A DNA stretch of 64,000 bases from Spironucleus salmonicida. Lineage: Eukaryota; Fornicata; Diplomonadida; Hexamitidae. This document shows positions 11,742-23,500 of the stretch, one piece after another. The stretch is taken from the NCBI GenBank assembly GCA_000497125.2, contig CM035321.1, positions 690,001 through 754,000 of the forward strand. Reading direction: 5' to 3'. The notes below the pieces were generated by a model that searched no databases, was not told the origin of the DNA, and saw only the letters and a program-made list of their open reading frames with translations. Every line of letters starts with the position of its first letter. Within the stretch, counting starts at the first letter, position 1. The translations under genes were made by a program, and so were the position numbers.

Positions 11742-12401
11742 TCACCCCAGGGAGCTGAAGCCCAGCCGCCCGTCGCGGCTCTTCGCCATCCCGCCGAAGT
11801 CCCGCTCCAGGTAGTCCGCCTCCTCGATGATCGCGATCCTGCCCAGCACGCTGCGGCCGCGCGTGAGGTTGCGCAGGAAGTTGAAGCTCATCTTCTCGCG
11901 CGAGAACTTGTACACCGGCGTGTAGTCCATCTGCTGGTCCAGGTTCTTGGTGAGGGTGTAGAGGATCGCCAGCTTGAGGTCCTGTATCTCGAACACCTTG
12001 TCCAGCAGCACCGAGGACACCAGCCGCGTGCGGTTCGCGTCCTTGGCGAGCACCTTCGTCATGTCCATCAGCGCGCCCAGCTCCTCCACCACCTGGGGCG
12101 CGATCTCGACTTTCTGCATCAGCGGTGAGCAGGGCGGCTCGCTCTTGGAAAAGCTCGCCTGGCTGCCGAAGCTCTGCCGCTCGCACTCGGCCTGCACCGG
12201 CCGCGATATGAGCGCCGCCAGCGAGGCCTGGTCCGTCTGGGCGGCGAGGGCGGCCGTTTCCACAGCGTCGGTCTGGACGCCGGCGGTGACCGTCTGGGGG
12301 CACAGCTTCAGCTGGCTGACGGCGGTCTCCAGCTGCTGGATCCGGAGGTTCTTGTCCAGGTCCGCCTGCTTGTAGATATCGAGCTCCTGCTGGGCGTCCA
12401 T
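11742..12401 (-). CDS. Coiled-coil protein, unknown function
   Basis: A 219-aa protein whose ATG follows CCGCTCCAA, identical to the context of the GC-rich ORFs at 28428 and 31546. The N-terminus is a heptad-like helix (LDKNLRIQQLETAVSQL). The middle is Ala/Gln/Ser-rich and the C-terminal half has a compact mixed pattern (FSREKMSFNFLRNL, LGRIAIIEEADYLERDFGGM). The whole gene is GC-rich and uses CAG rather than TAG. An upstream in-frame extension to 12557 exists, but the start context favours 12401. No known family. Confidence 0.65.
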   Translation of the reverse strand: MDAQQELDIYKQADLDKNLRIQQLETAVSQLKLCPQTVTAGVQTDAVETAALAAQTDQASLAALISRPVQAECERQSFGSQASFSKSEPPCSPLMQKVEIAPQVVEELGALMDMTKVLAKDANRTRLVSSVLLDKVFEIQDLKLAILYTLTKNLDQQMDYTPVYKFSREKMSFNFLRNLTRGRSVLGRIAIIEEADYLERDFGGMAKSRDGRLGFSSLG

Positions 12402-13625
12402 TTGGAGCGGGGAAGAATGGCGATTGCGTCTCGGGTCGCAGTAGTGCGGGATAGAAGGGGAAGCATATCCGTCCAGTAATTGGCGTGGAAGCGTGCCGCA
12501 CGCCCTGCGCTCGCCAGACTCTTGCAGGGGTTCGCCCAGGCACCGCAGCAGCTCCAAGCTAGTTCAGCCGGCGACTATGAGAGCAAGGTGGAAATACAGC
12601 TGCCGAGATGGTATTGCTATTTTCATATTATATAGTATATTTGTGATAGTGCTGCTTCAGCATGGTGCGCCACGAGTACCTGGAGCGGTACTAGAGAGTC
12701 CGGCTACTGCCGTATTTCTGCAGCCAAGAATGATAATAGTCAGTCTGCTAGTAGCCTAAATACCAACTCTTAGATGTTTTTTTAGCCAAGTAAATCCACA
12801 CTTCCAAGATTATCTAGCATGTTTTATAACATGCATACTCCTACCATTAACTAAGGTCTCATTCCATCTTGGCGTAGTAAATTTTGATTTATTAATTTTT
12901 GGAAGTGACTTTGGATAGTTTAGTTAAGCTAATTGATGATCAGATAAAGGTTACTTTTTTTTATAAAAGAAGTGGTTAATTGGCTCGATCATCCATAACA
13001 TTTAAAATTATTTTATGTAGCGGTAAAGTATAGATTTCCCCCATTTCATATTACAACTGGTGAAAAAATTTGTTTATCTTATAATTAATTATAGTGTAGT
13101 CTTTACTTTTATGCATTCTTAATATGAAGTAAAGTATAGGTATGCTGTAAATTAAATGTATAATTGAATACATATGTAATATATTAACAATCAAATTTGT
13201 AATAAAGGTAATGTGAATCTTTATAATAATCTATATACTACAACAGAGGAATTATATAACTAATATTGATTGAGTTTTTACCAATTGTGAATAGTACATT
13301 TAATAATAAACTATTTATAAGTTTATAACCAGTATCATTACTTAGTCAATAATTTTATCGCAATGTAACGTTCATAAATTATACATCACTATTATATTTT
13401 ATATTTAGTAATTTTGTATACTTTATGATTTTCGTGTAACAAACCATAAAATGACTTACATTATTTACCCCATTATTTGTGATTGATAAAAATCACAATT
13501 AGTATTACTAATAAATATTTAAATATAAATAAAAGTAGACTCTTAGCTAAATATATTTTTGAAACAATATAAATAATTATTTTATATAAATTAAACTTAC
13601 TATTTAAATCTTCCGTCTTTTAAAA
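12402..13625. other. Spacer, AT-rich after 12600
   Basis: Divergent upstream region of the coiled-coil gene and the fused oxidoreductase. A plus frame from about 12575 with one hydrophobic segment is not supported as a gene. Nothing else recognised. Confidence 0.45.
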
Positions 13626-16600
13626 ATGAACAAGGCAATCATTATTGGATGCGGTTGTGTGGGAGCTTTTACGGCATTGGAGATGTCAAAATCTAATCTG
13701 AGTACTATGTTAATAGAGGCTGCCCCTGAGCCTGCTTTTGGTACAACAAATGCTAATTCAGGTATTGTCCACTCTTCTCATAATACTTAACCTAATACGC
13801 TAAAATTCACACTAGTAGATTCTGGAAATAGAGAAATTAAGAGACTGTCTACTATCTTAAACTATGGTTATAAATAATGTGGTGAGATAGTTGTCATTCA
13901 ATGCCAAGAGTAGATGCCAAAACTTGAAGAAATGATTGACTTGGCCAAAGCTTAAAATCTCAATATTGAATTATTAAATAAAGAAAAATTATAAGCGCTT
14001 GAACCAAATGTTGTTGGATTTGCTGGCCTACTTGTTAAAGATGCAGGGGTCGTTAACCCATACGAAATGACTTAGGCAGTTTGGAATACGGCGGCCGCTA
14101 ACGGTGTGGTAGGTAAATTCAATGAAAAAGTTACTAGCATAGAGAAAATTGGCGAGCTTTGGTAAGTGAAGACTAATAAAGGATGCTATGAATCAGAGTT
14201 CGTGGTCAACTGTGCCGGTTTATTTGCCGAAGAAATCTCCAAAATGGCATTAAAAGATGCAAACCGAGTTAAAATAATGCCAAGAAAAGGCGAAGAATAT
14301 CTTCTTGACAAGGACTGTAAAGACTTAGTACACAGTATCATTTTCCCCCTCCCCAGTGGAAACTCTAAAGGAACCTTGGTTATTCCTACCGTTGATGGAA
14401 CTATTATGGTAGGCCCTACTGCGCAGTAGACTGAAGATAAAAGCGACAGGTCCACTACCGCAGAAGGCAGAGAAAAGGTATTCGCGGAGGCCAGAAAACT
14501 GGTCCCAAGCTTGAACGAAGCAACTGCTATAGCTTATTTCACTGGAATCAGAGCCAGCGACGAATCCGGAGATTTCATAGTGGAGAAAATCAACAATTTC
14601 ATCAACCTCGCAGGAATCCAGTCCCCAGGCCTGACGGCGAGCCCGATTTTAGGCAAAATGGGCGCAGATTTCATCACCAAAAATCGCACGCGAGAAATAG
14701 CATACGTACCGTTACATACTAAGTTTATCAACGGCGACAAGGAAGCACTGATTCGCGAGGATGGAAACCACTCCAAAATCGTATGCGGCTGCGAAATGGT
14801 GTCGCTAGCGGACGTGCACAACGCGATTACAGACGGAGCGCGGACGCTCGACGGCATCAAAACACGCTCCCGGGCGGGCATGGGCCGCTGCCAGGGCGGT
14901 TTTTGCACGGAGACCGTCGCAGCCATTTTGGCCGCGCGGCTTGGCGCCCCCAAAAGCGCTATTTGCAAGAATGTGCACGGCAGCAATCTGATCAGCAGCG
15001 AAGTTGATGGCATACCATGCGTGCAGGAGCTTGAGGACGCGCTGCCGTACCACGCGGTCCAACTGGCCGATTTGAAGGTGCTGGTGAAGTCGAAATCGCG
15101 CGATGCGGTGATCGCCCAAATCGAGGCGAATCACTGCTTCGACGTGGTCGTCCTGGGGGCCGGGCCAGCCGGGCTTGCAGCAGCGTCTTCGGCCGCCGCA
15201 CTTGGCAAATCGGTCCTGGTGCTCGAAAAGGGCGCCCGCGCGGGGGGCATTCTGGTGCAGTGCATCCACGGCGGCTTCGGGCTCCGCAAGTACAAGCAGG
15301 AGCTTACGGGCCCCGAATACGCGGAGCTGCTCGAATCGGACTGTCTTCAGTCGAACGCGAGCATTCTGATGCATTCGTTCGTGTTTCAGTGCGCGGAAAC
15401 GGGCGGCGGGTACACAATTTCGACCGTCACGAGGGGCCTCGGCGTGCGGCACTTCTCGGCGAAGGCGCTGATTTCGTGCATGGGCTGCCGCGAGAGATCC
15501 CGTGCGGGGGTGCGCATTCCGGGCACTCGGCCCGCGGGCGTCTACTCGGCTGGGCTGGCGCAGCAGATGATCAACATGGACGGGCAGCTGCCTGGGAAGA
15601 ACGTGGTGATCCTGGGCTCTGGCGATATCGGGCTGATTATGGCCCGCAGGTGCACCTTGGAGGGCGCGCGCGTTTTGGGCGTCTACGAGCTCTTGCCGCG
15701 CTGCTCTGGCCTTTAGCGAAATGTCGAATAGTGCTTAACCGATTTCGGAATTCCGCTCCATCTGTCTACCACGGTTGTAAATATAATTGGAGAACCTCGG
15801 ATCACCGCGGTGGACCTTGCTCCGGTGGATCCTGTAACTTTGCAGCCAGATCTCACGAAAACTACAAGGCTCGAATGCGACTGTTTGTTACTCTCGGTTG
15901 GCCTTATTCCGCAGGCTAAAGTTGCCGTTACTTTGGGTGGAAAGGTGAATCCAAAAACCAGGCTTATAGAGGTTGATTCGTTCAAACGTGTTAGCGGGCG
16001 CTTCTTTACAGCCGGAAATTGCCTTTAGGTTCATGATTTGGCGGATGATGCCGCCGAAGAGGGGCATGATGCTGGAAGAGCTGCCGCTCTTCTTTTGGAG
16101 ACATCTGTAGCCCCTGGTACGCTGGTTGTACAAACTGATGAAAACGTATTGTTCTCTGTGCCGCAATTCCTTATCAAAGAGCTCGATTCATAGTCAATAA
16201 GCATCCGCGTCAATAAGATTCTTGGGAGATGCAAAGTTGTGGCGAGATGCGGATAAGAAATTGTGGGGGAGACGGAGGTTGCTCACGCCGTTCCAGCGGA
16301 GATGGTTCACGTTCGTATAAAGAAAGTTGACAGTAATGTATCTATCGCAATTGAAAAGTTAGAAGAAGTGGAGGTTGATAAATCTCAAAGATAGATCACG
16401 TGTATTGTATGTCCTAATGGGTGCAATATGCTTGTAAAACTCGGGAATGCCAATGATATCGAAGAGATTACAGGCAATTAATGCAAATCCGGCATTAGCT
16501 ACGCTAGATAAGAAATTGTTGAGCCGTTTAGAACATTTTCTACATCTATTGCAATAGAGAATGGCGAGACGACTAGACTTCCTGTAAAGCTTTCCAAGCC

Positions 16601-16742
16601 TATCCCTAGAAATAAACTTATAGAGGCAGCTAAGAAAATAAGGCAATGCGTTGTAAAGGCCCCCATTATGATGGGCGATGTCGTACTTAAGGGTATTTTC
16701 GGCTCAAAGGTTGTAGCCTGCTGCAGTGTCTTAGAAAAATGA
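13626..16742 (+). CDS. Fused FAD oxidoreductase (GlpA-like/BFD/NAD-oxidoreductase/DUF1667)
   Basis: A 1038-aa four-module protein. Residues 4-18 form a GlpA/LhgO-type FAD fold ([14 protein letters not shown]). Around 384-430 lies a BFD-like [2Fe-2S] module with CGC and CQGGFC cysteines. From about 505 there is a second flavin fold ([13 protein letters not shown]) with an NAD-binding site near 660 ([15 protein letters not shown]). Residues about 924-1038 are DUF1667 with CIVCPNGC and a further Cys. In bacteria these are three adjacent genes linked to anaerobic glycerol-3-phosphate oxidation, and Giardia has a related fused G3P dehydrogenase, so this is the likely activity. The first 0.85 kb and last 1 kb are AT-rich with many TAA/TAG; the middle (14.8-15.7 kb) is strongly GC-rich. 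The left arm of the palindrome begins inside it at 15203. Confidence 0.88.
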
Positions 16743-18533
16743 CATAGTGATAAGTTTTTATTTCTCGCTTAAATATTCAATCCGTTTACAGTAATGTGAT
16801 GTAGACCAGCAGAAAATTGGTTAATATTAAATTTAGCATAATTTCAGTCTATTCTAATTACACTTAATTAAATTTCATTATAAATAATGTATGACTCATA
16901 ATGTTGCACCATATACTGTGCTTAGTCTGCAATCTAGCCCAAACTCATCTTATCAATAACTATTATAAATTTATTAGTAGTCGTCACCAATATGCATCTG
17001 TACTAATTACATTAGTATTTACATTCTAGTAAGCCTTAACATTCTTGAAAAGGCATTCGTACTGTTTCTAGACTAGTGCTCTTTTGTTATATAAATATGT
17101 TACTATGCTCGAACACTCTTACACCATACAAATTGTTAGTAATGTTCATATACATTGCAAAAATCAATTAATTTATCCTAACATAAATTTCATATTCGAA
17201 GAAACCCAATCCAGTTGCGTTAAATACAGTGTTATACGATAAAGCCTATAAAATGATATGCAAATAATACCACTCTATCCATCTTTATCTACAAATATTT
17301 AAATGATATATACTCAAAATCGTGATATTATTAAGTACGAAACTGTCCAAAAAATATATCACGGCTATGTATTACAGGTATTTGTTCCATTATAATATAT
17401 GCCTAGAGCTCAAACAGTTTCAAAGAATATTGCTTAGAAAATGTAACTGTTCTCAATATTTTGGAAAGCAGCAATGATTATTATTTTCACTACAAAATCT
17501 TAAATGGGTGCTTAAATAGTTTGGCAGTTATTGATAAGATTTTGAAAAATTTAGGCTAAATTATTGATATATAGCGTTTCAGATAACGTATTTCGTGGAT
17601 ATAACTATTATGATTGTCAGAAGTCATTGTTGCGCCAACAATAAGCTATCTAAATAGAATAAGCAATAATTTTTATAGTTAGCATATTTATTATAATATG
17701 TATGCGATGACTTAATAGGCTAAAAAAGACTAGTGACGATGTTTCGGTATAATCTTTTTAAAAACTTATAACAATAACTATTATATAGAAAGCCAGTATG
17801 TTCCTTCTATAGCAATTTCGCCAAGTATAGCTATTTCATGTAATCAGATGCTATATATTTATCTGAATATAATTATATTAGAGTACCTAAATTTAATTAT
17901 AAAAATTTCAAAATCTGCATACTATTATCGAGATAATATGACATATGTAAGTATTATTCTTGTTATTCGCGATTTGAATTGGAATTTCGCAATTATCGTA
18001 AGATTACGGAAAACACAAACCTGGTCCTCACTTTACTGATAGCCTTGTCACACCTGATCAATACACCCTAACCAAAAAACTGATCAAGACGTGAGATTAT
18101 ATATTTTCTTCTTTCACGGCCCCTGAAAGTTCTATCTGTGCCGCCTACTTACTGGTACTTGTATGCAAAGAAAAACTGCGCGCTGTTTGGTATTCTAGAC
18201 GATTGAACTTGTATAGTTGATATGATTTCTTATTATTCGCCCAATTCGCTTTGGACTCAACAATGTATTATCAGCCAATTCCGCTCTAACCAACTTTATG
18301 GGCATGCCCCTTGGAGTCCATACTTCCAGCTGGGCCTTCGCATTACACAATTGTATTTATCTTTCGTAGTGGCTAATATTCATATATATTTATGGTCAAT
18401 ATGCTTCTTTATAGATCTAGTATTTCTTGGCACAGAATCTTGTAACGCTAGATACTGCTCGAGGAAAACTGACAACCAATAGACACGCGCTACCACCATA
18501 CGACAGCGAAATTATATATTTTCTCGCTTTGAG
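16743..18533. other. Non-coding stretch within left arm
   Basis: Mostly AT-rich with no gene I can support. A weak frame opens at 18222 in phase with the ORF at 18534, but the right-arm copy carries an in-frame TGA there, so it is not conserved. Arm-to-arm differences cluster near 17280 in a TCTA/TATC microsatellite-like tract. Confidence 0.45.
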
Positions 18534-19295
18534 ATGCCAGTCGAGAGTCTGTGTATGCGCCTCTTTACACAATCCTCTATCCTGATAATTTGCATGCTTG
18601 TAGGCTGTGCAGTCGCAACACTGAAGAGCTAGATCTTATTCTACGCCAATATGTAGGATAAAGTGGTGTACTAAGCATGCTACAACTCCTATGTGGCCAT
18701 TTATATTCAAAAATTTGAAAAGTAAATGAATGCATATCGCTTAAAAGTTTTAAATAATATACAAATCCTCAGAAGTTGTATAATATACACTATATGTTGC
18801 CTATCTACATTATCCATGTCTATCTTGACCTACTGCACTACTACATTATCTGCGTTAGTATTCAGCATTCCTAACCACTGTCAGCGGCTGTTGTCTGTAA
18901 TTTTATTAAAAGCCCACGTGTATCTTGGAGGGAAGATGGATCATCTCACAGCAGTCTTCAGCTATCAGCTGCTCAACCCAGAAGTTGTGTATTGTGGTAT
19001 GTTCTGTGCATGGTATGATGGTATTCGTTTTTACAATAATTATGGCTTTCGCGCTGTACAGTTTATTGCTGCCATATGCTTCTGCGTCACGGGGCCTCCT
19101 AACCAGATTCTCTTCCCCTATTATGGTAATTTGACTTACCTGAATATCATCATAGGATGCCTGTAGCATTATTTCCTACTTAAGTTGTAAGTAACATAAC
19201 TGCAATTAGGTTGCGTGAAACTTCCTGCATCCTTTGATAACATCATTACTGGTCGACCGATCGCCAAATAATAGTTTCAGATGCACTAAGTATGA
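18534..19295 (+). CDS. Possible multi-span membrane protein
   Basis: A 253-codon frame from ATG 18534 to TGA 19293-19295. Hydrophobic segments include SILIICMLVGCAVATL near residues 14-29, a cluster near 80-105 (IIYTICCLSTLSMSIL) and two more in the C-terminal half. The layout recalls small four-span proteins but there is no tetraspanin CCG signature. The opposite strand is also TGA-free for about 257 codons, so coding is uncertain. In the right arm three nearby residues change (VGCA to ADCT). Confidence 0.35.
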
Positions 19296-20555
19296 ATATG
19301 GTCAGGACGTCACATGGTGCGTCTTGTACATCGGTTTTACCTCCAGAATCGAGGGACATTCCAGGAGGCGAGAATTATAGGAATTCTAATCTTCTAATAA
19401 TGCGTAGCATGCTTAGTCATTATATTAACTCCTTACGCTATCGCAACACTAGCATACAGAAACAAGTTACTGTTGCTAGAAATAGTTTGTCTGTTCTACT
19501 AGCCTGCAGCTATCTATCGGCAAATAGTTTGCATGATTGTGTTTTAAGGATTACGAAGGATATCCAGCTATTTTGATCTGTCAAAGTCATGTTACCTAAT
19601 CATAGCACTGACGGTTAACCCAAACCTAGAAGTTATGACCAGCCTCAACCAAGAAATATAAAAGGACTCGATGTCTTAGTAGTCCCAGGAACGAAGATTA
19701 CTGGTAATGGCAAAAACTGCAGATATAATGTGTCATCATTAATACACCATAAATCAGTTCTATGGAGTCTGGTGCATTTGCAACCACTTTAATAAGCAAA
19801 ATACACTATCGTGTTAAATCACTACTCCTTCTAATTGAAATTGCAGGCACCAATATATGTTAAGCTTAAATTCAGCACCACTATCCTAAATTTTTAAAAT
19901 TTGCAGATGCGCTACTGGCCCAGCACAAAATTGCCATACCGCTCTGTTAATACTCCCGGAGTAGTACATGAAGCTAGACTTTCAGCACAGAAATTCCATT
20001 TTTCAAAATAACATAAACCGCACATTTACCTATTTTGGGTATCTACATTGTACTTCGACGGGCTTGCAGGACCAGACTATCTTTTATCACTTGATCTGCA
20101 ATTTGAGTTAAAATAGTAAATGCGCTTGAAACGAGCAAACTTTCTTGATGGTTATAATGTAAATATGTGTCATCTTAGGCAGCAAAAAGGCCAATGCAGA
20201 AGAATGTTTAGCACACTCGACCAAGGATATTCATCATTCTAAATCGGGAAACAAAGTTTATTGCAAATGCTGAACCCAATATTTAGCAATTGAAGTACTG
20301 GAAGCAGAGTAGTTCTTGTAAAGTGTCATTTAGCAAAATGTTTAAAAATTATCTGAACACTGAGATGTTTTACAGAGTTTTGATCTATTCTTAAAAACTT
20401 ACTTATTTAAGAATTTCTTATTTTCAGCTTAAGGAAGCAGTTCAAAATTATAGAATATGATATATACGAAACGGTTAATATAAATAAGCAGTCATTTAGC
20501 CTACCAGTTTCCCCATGCAGCGACCTCAAGCAGTAGAACCAACAAACCCTCACTT
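19296..20555. other. Non-coding stretch within left arm
   Basis: Short frames only (for example 19292-19576), none protein-like. It includes the recurring TACTGTTGCTAGAAAT word and lies downstream of the 1775-aa gene. Confidence 0.4.
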
Positions 20556-23500
20556 TCACTCAAGAATTATCACGTGGACGACGCCATCCTCGATGGCCAC
20601 TATAACAGCTTTGAGTCGTGTGAACGTTTCCAGTAAGTTCTCTTTGGATTCGTAAATAGTCTCGAAACAATCCTCCTTAAAAGATGTTCTCTACCTTCTC
20701 GTAATAGACATTTAGTATAAATATTTTACGTTAAATGCAAAAAATCCATCATCAAATTATAGTAACGCGCATGCTGCATCAAAAACTTTGTCTTCCTTCT
20801 TTTGCAGGAATTCGATATCGCGCTCGGAGAGTTTGCTTTTATACGTTTCGATTGCACTTTTGCACAAAATTTCGTATTACAATCCAGTGCCTTCAGCTTC
20901 AATTTCTGACTGACTGAAAGCTGGAGGATTGAACTGCTCATGATCAGTGGTGAGCTTGCAGACTATTAACGTTTAATCTACAACCTACACTGGGAACAGA
21001 TGTAGGCGTGAAAAGTATGTGAAAATGTCAGTAGCACCAATGTCAGCTTCGACCTCTTTGGTATCCTTGATAGCCTAGTCGCTAAAGAAGGTTTTGTAAG
21101 TCACCTTGCTTTTGTCTGTACAAGAGTTTACTATTTAGACGAGCTCTTTAAGAATCAGTGGTGGTAGCGTAGTGTTTTCTGTCCTAGAGGAATTCAGTAA
21201 ATTTGGGACCCAGTCGTGAGTCTGTAGATGAATGCAGGTCCTGGCTTCTTCTACTTTCTCCTGAATATCACCTAACTGGCTAAACAGATATTTATACTCC
21301 TCAATAAACTAGTGCACGTCTATCTGGCAGGTGCCAGCTTCTAGAATGCTGTCATCTGACTGAATGAACTTTTGAACTTTCTTAGATTATACATATTTTA
21401 AGACCATATTCTAGTCTTTAAACGCGTCTTAGATAGCTTGACCTTCCTTTAAGACAACATAAACCTGCTTCTACGTGGGATCCATGAATACGTTATTCAA
21501 GATAGTTTTTAGTTTTTCGTATGCATAGTCTTACACAGCGAAATATGTTCTTTCTTCCTTGACACGTAAATCATTGTTCTCTTCTATAAGTTTATCTTAC
21601 TATTTTTTCAAGTTCTATTATTATGTTGCATCTTTGCATTTTTGCCTTTGTTTAGCTAAAGCCAATTGGCTGGCTTCATTCTCTTTGATAATTTCGCCCA
21701 GTTTTTTAGTTAGCGCGTAATATTCCTCCCTAGAGCCACTAAAGCCACCAATCTAACCTACTTTAGTCAGTAGTATATTTTATTTTTGGATCTATTGTTC
21801 TGCATATGTTTATTTCTTTTATGCCTACTTCACCATATCAGTTACTTTTGCAACGGTCTCAGTTTTTGCGTTTTATTTAGATTCCACATCTAAGAGTTAA
21901 GCTTTCAGCTTTTCCACCTTCCCAGTAGCCCTTTCAAGGTCAACATATACTTGTTCTTCCTCTTCCTTTAATAGCTTCTGAACCTGCAATTCTCCTTCTT
22001 TTGTAATCTTCCGCCCTTGCTTGATTAGGTCAATTTATGCCGTACTTATCCCGGGCACATTGGTCGTTTGGAAGCATATGTGAACTCCAGCATCATTTGA
22101 TTTATTGAAAACTGCCAAATTACCACGCGTACCTGAGTCTAGCAGAAAGTTAAGACTCTGAAATTGGCGTTCCTTGACTAAGTGCTACTGCACTGATAGC
22201 ATATCATTGTACAGTAAGTTATTGGTGTTTTCTTCTATGGTTCCGAATAACGATATCAAGTAGTCTGGCATTGCAGGGTAATGTTTCAAAAGCAGATTTT
22301 AAATTTTAGTCTTATCCAAAATACTAACAATTGCTATTTTTTGATTGGATTCTAGTAATTTCATTTCACACAGCGTAGCCTAGCAGTTGGCTGCATTTGC
22401 TATTGCATGCTAAATATAGCTTTTAATATTCCGCTTATCTGCCGATTGGAAGAATATGTCAAAGGATTGCTGCAGAAACATGAAAGTGGCCCCCTAAAAT
22501 AGAGTTTATAAATTGTTATAGATTGTTTCCAAGGGAGTGGTGATATCGTAGCTGGTGACCTACACCGGGTTAAAGTATATTTCTAGAAATTGCTCATACT
22601 AGTTAAGCTCGCTCATAAGCCTATTAAGTAGTAACATATGACTGTCGCTAACTATATTCAAATCAGCGCGTGTACTATCTTAAGATCCAGTGCAAGATAA
22701 CTGCATAACAAGAAATATTGCCGCAGAGATTTCAGATATTTATTACTATTTGAACAAACACAGCATCTGATCGATGCCACTTTTCTCTCTGGGGAATATT
22801 TACATTGCATCCTGTCCTAAACGTCTCAGATTTGTCAAGAATTATTAGCTCGCTAAGAAATTTAATACGAACACCACATCTCGATTCAGCGATGAGGAAG
22901 ACGTGCGATGTAAATGTTTATTAAATTCTGCAATTGACTACGGTTCAAACAGTACCTCTTGGTCGTTCGAATTTATGAGCTAGTTAGCTCCAACTAATTC
23001 CTCATCCCTCATTATGCACAATGAATTTTGAATTTACATATGAGAAGAAATCTAGTTCAAAGGAATCTCCTTTTCGTTCACTTTGAACTAAAATTACTGT
23101 GTAGTGTTAAAAAAGTATGCATTTGCACCCTCATTAATAATTATCTATGGGCACACCAGGGGGCACATGAACTGCATCTCTGCCGCTAGCTCGGGTGCAG
23201 CCGTAAGGTAGAAATCCTTGATGTCCATACCCTATACCTGCTTCTTTACGTATTGGATCATAGAATCGTCAGTGAGGGCTGCAATTTGCATACCTTGGTA
23301 GTAGCGTTAAGTCAAGCAGGAGGAGTGCATTTAGGAGGTGCCCAGTATATTAGATTCTGTAAATATGTTACTGCCTCTACTATTGCAAGAAGTGTAGCGA
23401 GATTAATTGTATCCAATGAAGTTTACAATCGATATATCCGTTCCAGCGGTCAGTAGGTGAACGGTATTCTTCGAGGTAAAGGGTACTTCTTCGTAAACAT

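Noticed and set aside
12493-12943. Plus-strand ORF with one hydrophobic segment
   Set aside because: No start context, AT-driven composition and no protein-like pattern; it overlaps the upstream region of the minus-strand coiled-coil gene.
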